Assembly: GCA_002917075.1 (NCBI GenBank)
Contig: NTMA01000082.1
Span: forward strand, 1-64,000
Direction of reading: 5' to 3'
From: Hawksworthiomyces lignivorus
Lineage: Eukaryota; Ascomycota; Sordariomycetes; Ophiostomatales; Ophiostomataceae
DNA: 64,000 bases
In this document: positions 56,869-64,000 of the stretch, in pieces
Layout of the letters: every line of letters starts with the position of its first letter
Position numbering within the stretch: position 1 is the first letter of the stretch
Notes under the pieces: generated by a model
Told to the model about the DNA's origin: nothing
The model's database searches: none
The model's input: the letters and a program-made list of their open reading frames with translations, nothing else
Position numbers and translations under genes: made by a program

Positions 56869-57766
56869 ATGGCCGCCAAACGGCGCCTGCGGACGGCCGG
56901 CACTTACATCGACCCCATCGAGGATGCCAACAAGGTCACGGACGAGGAATTTCTGGCCTCCTACCTCAACAAGGGGTGAGTGGGAACACTCTGGCCAATT
57001 AGTACGATCTCTGATGAGCCTGTCTGCTAATGTCATGTACCAGAGCGCCGGGGGTTCCATCATGGACCTCCAAATGGACCCACCCACAGACGGGCGCGAT
57101 CTACAGCCTCAGCCTTGCTGGCTCTGGGAGCATGAGCGAGGCGGCCTTGGAGACGTGTTTCTCGTTGATTGAGGAGACCAGCCGGGCCGACTATGACGGC
57201 TCTGCGCAGAAATGGCGCCCGGCCGCAAAGCGGAAGGAGATGCGGGAGCCAGATCTGCGCTACATCGTAGTGCGGGAAGAGCCGGGCGCGGACGGCGCGG
57301 ACAGCGCGGACAGTGCGGACGTTCGGGACACAACAGCGATCCGCGGATTCACATCGCTCATGCCGACCTATGAGTTTGGCGAGCAAGTCGTCTACTGCTA
57401 CGAAATCCACCTGAAGCCGGAGCTCCGCGGGTATGTCACAAAGGACCGGCCCCCCGAGGACCGCTTCTCCCTCTCCCCCCGGCCTCCTCCCCTCTGAATT
57501 TCTAATTATTTGCTAGACCGGCGGGCAGCTGACCGAACAGGACCGGCATGGGCGCGCTCCTCCTGGGCTTCTTGTATACGGTGGCATACAACGTGCCGCC
57601 GATCGAGAAGGTGATGCTCACCTGCTTCCTCTCCAACGCCCATGCGCTGCGCTTCTACCACAAGCAGGGCTTCCTCAAGGACGCCGTCTCCCCAGAAGTG
57701 CGCACCCTGCGCGGGAAGACGGTCGTTCCAGACTACACAATCCTCAGCAAGCCCGTGCAGCGGTAA
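56869..57766 (+). CDS. naa40: N-alpha-acetyltransferase 40 (NatD, histone H4/H2A-specific)
   Basis: GNAT enzyme that acetylates the N-terminal Ser of histones H4 and H2A. Exons 56869-56975, 57044-57430 and 57541-57766 give 239 aa. Joins GTGAGT/TACCAG and GTATGT/AACAG restore KGAPGVPSW and ELRGTGMGALLLG. The acetyl-CoA loop is RGTGMG, the GNAT RxxGxG/A signature. Other family cues: SRADYDGSAQKWRPAAKRKEM, FTSLMPTYEFGEQVVYCYEIHL, KVMLTCFLSNAHALRFYHKQGF. An Asp/Ser/Ala-rich insert (GADGADSADSADV) lies before the GNAT core. Length is near that of fungal Nat4. Confidence 0.92.
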
Positions 57767-58216
57767 GCGTACGGGTGACGAAGCGGGTTCTTCAGATTTC
57801 GGCAGTGGGCCGTTTTGTGGGCCGTGCTTGTCCTTCGAACTCGCCTAGCCTTCGCCTGCCGTTCGCTCAGGATGGGGCCGCCTAACCAGGTCCAAATAGA
57901 GGACCTGGCGGCGCCTTGCGCACTTTAGTGCAGGTGCAGATACCATGCTTCATCCTGATGAAATGCCAACCAAACAAAGAAAAAGTGTCAATAAAACATA
58001 ATAAACTTAATTAAATCTCTAATAAAAGCAGAAGAATTAAAATCAACCCCGACCAGAGTTTGGTAAAAGTTCTTGAGTATAATAGACTTAATCAATCTTT
58101 GATAATAGAAAGCGGCCTCGCTACAACTCGACCCTGATTGGGCTTTACGAACAGCTTGGAAATCTACTTCAATCAAATGCGTTCATGAATCCTAACCCTA
58201 ACGGACCAGTGGCGTT
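57767..58216. other. Intergenic
   Basis: AT-rich from 57970. A minus frame at 57988-58176 reads somewhat protein-like but has no ATG and no family; not called. Confidence 0.5.
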
Positions 58217-60670
58217 TCATGCCTTTGCTGGCTTTATCAAGATCTGTGTCCTCCCATCCAGCTCGACCTGGATTGTGCTGTTGCCATTCCCATCGGCGCA
58301 GAATGACTCCCTTTCGTTGATCAAATATTCCTTTCCAGCGCGAAGCTGTTTTAATTCTAGCGACTCCTTTCTTTTGACCCCATTATTTCCAGGATAGAGA
58401 ACTAACTCCAGGTTTCGCCCATCGTGAGATCGAGCTTTGGCGACAAGAACCTAGGGGCCAGCGCGGTTAGATGATGTATCAACTTCAATATCGCTTTGTC
58501 CCTTGTTCGCAGTATGTTCTCACCTCTGGATAGCGTGCTCCGCACAGATACGGTCCGTCCCTGATTTCTGGCGGCGTAGCTTCTTTCACCGTTCTTGACC
58601 ATGCTCCCTTGAACAACAGGCGGCACCTGAGCATCTGCGCGTTCATCATTGTGGAGACCTTGGCGTAGTGCCATGATCCGTTTTGTTCTTCCTTGCGGCC
58701 GAGACTCTCATCCTGTGCCATCATTTCTATGACTCTGTCAGCTACTGCAGTATCGCCGAATTCGCGAGACACCTGCAGAGTCATCGCGTAGATGATTGCC
58801 ATAGATGCCGTGTAGTTGCCTGGATCCAACTTGTCGGCGCCTTCGAGACCAGTAAAGTTCATTTCACCAGTCTTAGCGTCAAAGCTGATCGCCTCATTGC
58901 GCGCAATGGCGTAGGACCGGCGAGAGACGTCGGGCATGATGGTTTCGGTAAGCATGGCACAGGATAGTTCATTGGCGACGCCTATCAGGCCAGGAATCCG
59001 TAAACCTACAACAAAGTTTCTGGTTAGTAAAACTCCGTTTGATGTGAATTGGTTGCTGGCTATGGGTCCATTACCGGTCAGGTGGCTCTTGATAGGAAAG
59101 CAGCTACCGTCGACATCCTATTTATTTATTAGACCTTGTCCTGGCGAATACCCTAATGTTGTGGAGAATTACCATAAACTCTTCTATGAAGCCTTTCCGA
59201 AACGCTTCCCGGATCTTGCTAACATCGTCATTGCCATTATTGGTATCATGAGCAGCTAGAGCATTGATCCCGTACAAGTTGCAGAAGGTGTATATCCAGT
59301 TTGGCTAATCATTAGCTAAACTGTTCAGGCGAAATGATAACAGGCTACACATACCTCGCAAGCGTAGAGGCAGTAGGGAGACCCCCGCCAGTTGTCCAAT
59401 AGGGCCTTGGCAAGAGAGCGAGAACTGTGAGGATACACGTGGGAATCGTCAATGGCTAGTTTGAGAGCACCGTCCTTGGAAAACGTATCGTCACCGGTAG
59501 CTCCTTCGTAGAGAGCTAGTGCTAATAAAAAGAACCCGGTGAGCATGATGTTGTCCTTGAGGGCTGGCTCATAGTTCGTGCTCTGGCCGGGAAGAAATAG
59601 TTAGCAGTCGTATCATACACACAGTTCAAGTTGTATTCTACATACCAATTTGCCCCAGAGTGTCTCATATTTCCAGTAATTTAGCACTTTCGGCTGACAA
59701 TATTTCTCAATCAATCGCTTCTGGGCTTCTTGCAAATAGCCACCGCGAAATGATGGTGTGTACAACTTGTTCGCGATTGCCAGAGCATAGGTGGCCTCAT
59801 TGATCTGGTATCGTATAGACGACGTCTGAAACTGATAAATGACATTATAATTAGTCCTGGGCAAGCAGCTATTGTTAGCTAGAACACCACGATTAAATCT
59901 GGCAACTTTAACCCGTTAAAGCAATAAAGAGTAGAGTAAGAAATGAGAGACTTGCCAATCATCGTAGTCTTGATTGGCGAGATCGATAAACCACTGAATG
60001 AAGCCGAGATTCTCCCTAAATATTTCGGCATCTTCAGGCGAGACACTAGGGGCCGCAGTCTCCGCATCAAGACGGGCCAGGGCCTGGGGTAAGTACCCGT
60101 TACGCTTTTCTTGTCTTTTTTGGTGGCATACGCAATCGCCGACATCTTCCTCTTGATAGCAAAGTATGAGCCCACAGCTAGCAGCGGTACCACATACACG
60201 CTATAATCAGTTCTTGCCTCAGCGGCACGAGGAATTAGAGGCATAAGTAAACTTATGCCGAACCAAGACATAAAAGGCGCAATGATGTTGCCCGAAGCGA
60301 ACCAGAGGAACAAGCTCACAGCGAATAGAACACTTTCGGTTGTGTCAAACGAACACGATAATTAGCAGACTCGGTCTTCGAACCCAAAACAGACGGCAGT
60401 GGCTGCTCGCGGGTCGAAGCTGGTACATAACTCCACTTACAGGGTTATGGGCAGTCCTAGCAACCATAGGCCCCCAAGCCCAACAAAAGAGCCTCCGGGG
60501 AACAATAGACCCAAAGCAGCATTCTGCAGGCGGCTGTCGAGGTCAAAATAGATAGTAGAGGCAGCAACCGCGGCGAGAAACATGTAGGAGCGCAAAGTGC
60601 GAGACACATGCTGGCTTGTTACGGGAGCGTGGCCCGAGTTAGATGGAATAATATGAAGCGATTCTTTCAT
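58217..60670 (-). CDS. Linalool dehydratase/isomerase-domain membrane protein
   Basis: Exons by frame: 60670-60441, 60314-~60176, ~60083-59952, 59831-59646, 59582-59355, 59304-59173, 59117-58524 and 58450-58217. The N-terminal part has membrane helices (YMFLAAVAASTIYF, GLGGLWLLGLPIT, LFLWFASGNIIAPF). The rest matches the fungal/bacterial linalool dehydratase-isomerase domain: IFRENLGFIQWFIDLANQ, FQTSSIRYQINEATYALA, YTPSFRGGYLQEAQKRLIEK, NYWKYETLWGKL, NIMLTGFFLLALALYEGATG and CEPNWIYTFCN with the active-region cysteines. The last exon ends QILIKPAKA. The true substrate in fungi is unknown. One boundary is unsure: between 60176 and 60083 the frame changes, and only a weak donor (GTGGGC) gives an in-frame join; a single-base indel is the alternative. 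Confidence 0.77.
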
Positions 60671-61680
60671 GTTGGGCTATGTCAAATGTGATGATGGGGC
60701 TGCCAGCTTCAATTGGAGGTTACAAAGGTTCCGATCAAAAAACTTTTTGGAACAATGGGACGAGAATGCAACGAATGCTGAGGCAGGCAGTAGTTAAGAG
60801 GCTCCCTGTCTGGTTGTGCTCAGCTAATATCATGTTGTTGTATTTCAGCCAACTACGGAAAATTCAGTAGCGAGCACCTATTCTAAGCCGTCTATGGAAT
60901 TCGACTTAGATCAGAGATGGATGATATTTGGTCAACTGCATTCTACTGAACAGTTACGTTCTCACGTAGTCAGAAATCTTGACACGCTTTTTATGACTAC
61001 AGCGAAATTTATAATGTCGGCGCCTCGGCCCACCGGGGTCAGACTACAGTTTAGGACCATTTTGTTTACCCTGGAATATCCCTGGAATTCTCATGTATCC
61101 AACGCGGTACTTTGAGCACTATCCTCAGTCTAAGTTTAGAATAGTAATGCCGATTGAAGATTGCTCCTCGAATGAGTTCGAGGCTGGTAGAGCCGGCCAA
61201 CAAATCTGTCTTCATACCTGGAAAGGATATGAGATGTAGCGTAAGATGGTAAATTGCAGATCGATGCTTCTAAAAAGTATAAGAGATGACTCTTCTATCT
61301 GCAAGCGCTGCCGTAGGCTTTCAGAACAGAGAACCATATGGTTATTTATCTAATAGCTACTCGTTTGTCCTTCGCCAAGAGGTTTCTCGATAGCTCGCTC
61401 ATTAAAGGCTTCTCACATTTCAATATTTATAACGTACCTTATTCATTGAATCTCTCGAGACATTCAAGTTTGCACAATGAGTAGCTTACTAGATGGCTTA
61501 AAGCCTCAGATTGGTGCTTCTGCAGTACACATGGAGACGGTGCAGCCGCCAAAACTGCACCGCGCTCCACCAGGAACACACGCGCACACGATCGAGTTTA
61601 AACCCCTCTTCTGAGCTCCAGACGTCCAAGTCCAATCTCTGGGATAATTTGGCGGCACTTGACCAAGTACGACATTTCAG
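60671..61680. other. Intergenic
   Basis: Nothing recognised. The last ~200 bases may contain further decayed aldehyde dehydrogenase sequence, but no frame supports it. Confidence 0.45.
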
Positions 61681-61917
61681 ATAGCCAACAATTCCGAGGT
61701 TGCCTTGATGGCTACCATCTTTACCTCCAACGGAGACCGCGCAGCGGGTGTGTCTGACCGCTTGGAGGCGGATACTGTATGTGTCAATACATCCAAGGCG
61801 GTCTCAGCCAGGGCATCATTTGGAGATCAAAAGCAATCTGGATACGGCTGCTAAGGCGGTCTTGACGGTTTGTTGGCCTACATGCCAAGTTAAGACGGTG
61901 GTGCCTCTGTAAGAGCT
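61681..61917 (+). pseudogene. Aldehyde dehydrogenase C-terminal relic
   Basis: One frame reads IANNSEVALMATIFTSNGDR, then VSDRLEADTVCVNTSKAVSA, FGDQKQSGYGC, stop, GGLDGLLAYM, stop. This is the C-terminus of the NAD(P)-dependent aldehyde dehydrogenase family, where xVFTxDxxRAxRVxxxLEAGxVxVN, PFGGxKxSGxGREGG and a final helix follow each other. In-frame stops are at 61852-61854 (in place of the usual Glu of GREGG) and 61897-61899. The catalytic Cys region and NAD domain are absent upstream, so this is a truncated, mutated copy. Confidence 0.72.
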
Positions 61918-64000
61918 AACGTTGGACTTCAAAGCCAGGCTAAGATCCAACTTCCAACTTCATCTCATGAAAAGCACTAAGCCTATTACGATTGGGGGTT
62001 TTTTTTAAAAAAAAAAAAAAAAATAATAATAAATAAAGCTCTTTATTTCTCAGCCTGTCCGCCGCTTTTTTCCCTGGTCTTTTCAGTCCAAACGGAACCA
62101 GACAGGTGGCAGTGCGCAGAGTCAGCGTCAGGCTATTGGCACAGAAAGGGTTGCATGAAGCTCCATCGCAGCAGGTGCCGTGCCAAATATAGATTAGGGA
62201 TTCTGCGCTATGAGAAAGAGGCTGCGCCGCTCCAAAAAGAGGCGCGAGAGGCAGCGATCCATTTAAGTGGTGCAACATTGCATTAAACCAACGAACGTGT
62301 AAAACTGCGGGAAGAAGAAACACGAGAGAAACGGCGAAAACTATGGACAATACTAGAATAGAGGTCAAGGAAATATAGCGATCTAGTTCTGCCTATAATG
62401 GATCCAAGGGATTGTGCCCTTGATTGAATACGGAGTACGCTGTTTGGAAATCGGCCGAAGTTGATGAAGAATAAGCCACAGGATCGCATATTTAATCTGA
62501 TGAGACGCGGCACCGCAACACTTCATAATAAGCATGTGTATACGGAGCTATACGAAGTAATATATATACGTATATGCACATATAAGGAAGTGTAGCATCT
62601 TTCTGACTGCGTGAATTCATGGCTTCCAGCATGTTGGCGTCGATGTTGCTGTTCGGCTACCACCATACTCCCTGCTGCGTACAGGGCGATTTAGAGTCAG
62701 CCTTAAACAGGAGAACGTTAATTTGGTTTAGCGACTTTGGTGGCTTGGCCCCGCCAATCAGCCGCCTGGCCAAGGCGAGCGACGATAGAATTTGTGCCAG
62801 TGCTTGTTTGTACCCTACATACATTGTAATTAATTGTTTCGTACTTCGTACTCCGTACTACTTAACGAGACCACGATCTTCAGCTTGCTTTTTTTTTTTT
62901 TTTTTTCTGCCAAATCAACAGGACGATCAGCATTCCTGCAGACGAGTGCAGTTTCGGGTATCTTCATGTGCCCCCTCTCAGAGAACGGCGCTGTTCCTTG
63001 CTGGCACTCCCGGTACACGCTCTCCCGCACAGGTGTCTTCTTTCGTACGACTAGTTATGTACTTGTTTGTTGTTCCCGTGGAGGAGTGAGAACGCTACCT
63101 TGCGCCAGGCCAGCCCCACCCGGCAAGCTCGCACTCCACTTAAATTATCGACGCAGGGGGGGGTGTGGATGCAGGCTGCGTGCGAGGTATTCTTTGCACT
63201 TCGCTTCAGAGTGGGTAGCTCTTTAATGACGGCAAACACGTTCTTGTTCATTCTGCCCTTAGGAAGGAAGAGGCACAGCGTACAGAGATGCTTGCCAGAA
63301 GACTCGCTGCTCTCCTTGTCTCTCTTCTCCTTTTCTTCAGCGTACTCCCTTTTTGTCACCGATTTAATTATGCTCTGAAATGAGCATTTAGGGGTGCCTG
63401 GACGCGGTGGTTTCCTCTGCTGCAAGCTAGTCGGCTGTAAGATTGTGACTCCTCGTCCCGTATTCTGCGTATTTGCACAGTATTATCATCTTGGACACAG
63501 CAGCCAACCAGCACAGCTCCTTGCATCCTAGCTGACGATCGACCACATGCCGACATGTACGAGCAAACGGTCCCAAGGTACGCGTAGAACATAACTCGCA
63601 GGTATTTGCTCGTATCAGTCCACCAGGTCAGCGCTGCCAAGCCCCGTCCAACGCCAGATCTGGGGTACATGCCTGATTGTGTCTTACACCTCGAGTACCT
63701 TCAGATGCACGACTCAGTAATCCCCTAGTACTTTTTCCATTTTTGAGGCTCCCTGGACACATTATTGTCATACAATTAATCTTTGTTCTCAGCCCCCGGA
63801 CCCATCGTTTGTCTAGCCTATGCCCTTTTCGTTTACCAAAAAGGGCGAGAACAAGCTCCAACTCTTCTGTAACGGCATCCTTCAAGACCCCTGTCCACAA
63901 ATTTTCAACGCACACCCTCCGTCTTGCTCCTTTCTTTGGCCTATATATGCGGCGCATTTCTCATCTTATTTGATGGCTCTGACCCATTTCTGTTTTTGAT
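61918..64000. other. Intergenic to right edge
   Basis: No supported gene in 2.1 kb. A/T homopolymer mix at 61990-62036 and a T19 tract near 62890. TACGGAGTAC-type motifs at ~62429 and ~62848. Confidence 0.5.

Noticed and set aside
62619..63226. Overlapping 156- and 130-codon plus frames near the right edge
   Set aside because: They run through a T19 tract and show no conserved motif.

Overview
The window is nuclear DNA of a filamentous ascomycete (Pezizomycotina; a sordariomycete is my best guess). Genes carry short GT-AG introns, mostly 45-130 bp, often with CTRAC-type branch sites. Core genes have GC-rich third positions and pyrimidine-rich leaders. The gene set is typically fungal: HET-NACHT NLR, CFEM proteins, RTC5, SWC3, RCF1, BNA4. 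I located exons by hand from splice signals and frame. No tRNA, rRNA or CRISPR was seen.

Layout. (1) 1-5.7 kb, core: kynurenine 3-monooxygenase (cut by the left edge), methionine aminopeptidase 1 and the cornichon cargo receptor ERV14. (2) 5.7-25.5 kb, a gene-poor, lower-GC accessory block between ERV14 and PRP17. It holds a HET-NACHT-ankyrin NLR with near-identical 99-bp ankyrin repeats, a large acidic protein with a T5orf172/MUG113 domain, a conserved-looking membrane protein, a small secreted protein, a VOC/glyoxalase relic and two divergent tandem-CFEM membrane proteins separated by a C34 tract. Two direct copies of a ~100-bp repeat, 18,616 bp apart, bracket this block. (3) 25.5-48.9 kb, core: PRP17, ILV1, RCF1, RTC5, SWC3, an ABHD12/Bem46-like hydrolase with an 8-nt microexon, a PY-motif membrane protein, a C2H2 fragment, N-myristoyltransferase and a second alpha/beta hydrolase. 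(4) 49-55 kb, second accessory patch: an orphan open frame, an OrsD-like zinc-finger protein with a Ulp1-like domain whose catalytic residues look substituted, and a broken copia-type gag. (5) 55.3-60.7 kb: bL36m/RTC6, an LYRM2-like protein, the histone N-terminal acetyltransferase NAA40 and a linalool dehydratase/isomerase-domain membrane protein. (6) 60.7-64 kb: no intact gene; an aldehyde dehydrogenase C-terminal relic lies at 61.7-61.9 kb.

How genes relate. There are no operons. Three N-terminal protein-modification enzymes (MetAP1, NMT1, NAA40) sit in one window, and RTC5 starts with an apparent N-myristoylation signal (Gly-2, Ser-6), so it is a plausible NMT1 substrate. Mitochondrial genes (BNA4, RCF1, RTC6, LYRM2-like, possibly ILV1) are scattered. 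The most interesting block is 6.6-25.3 kb, which combines an immune-type NLR, probable surface and secreted proteins and decayed genes between direct repeats.
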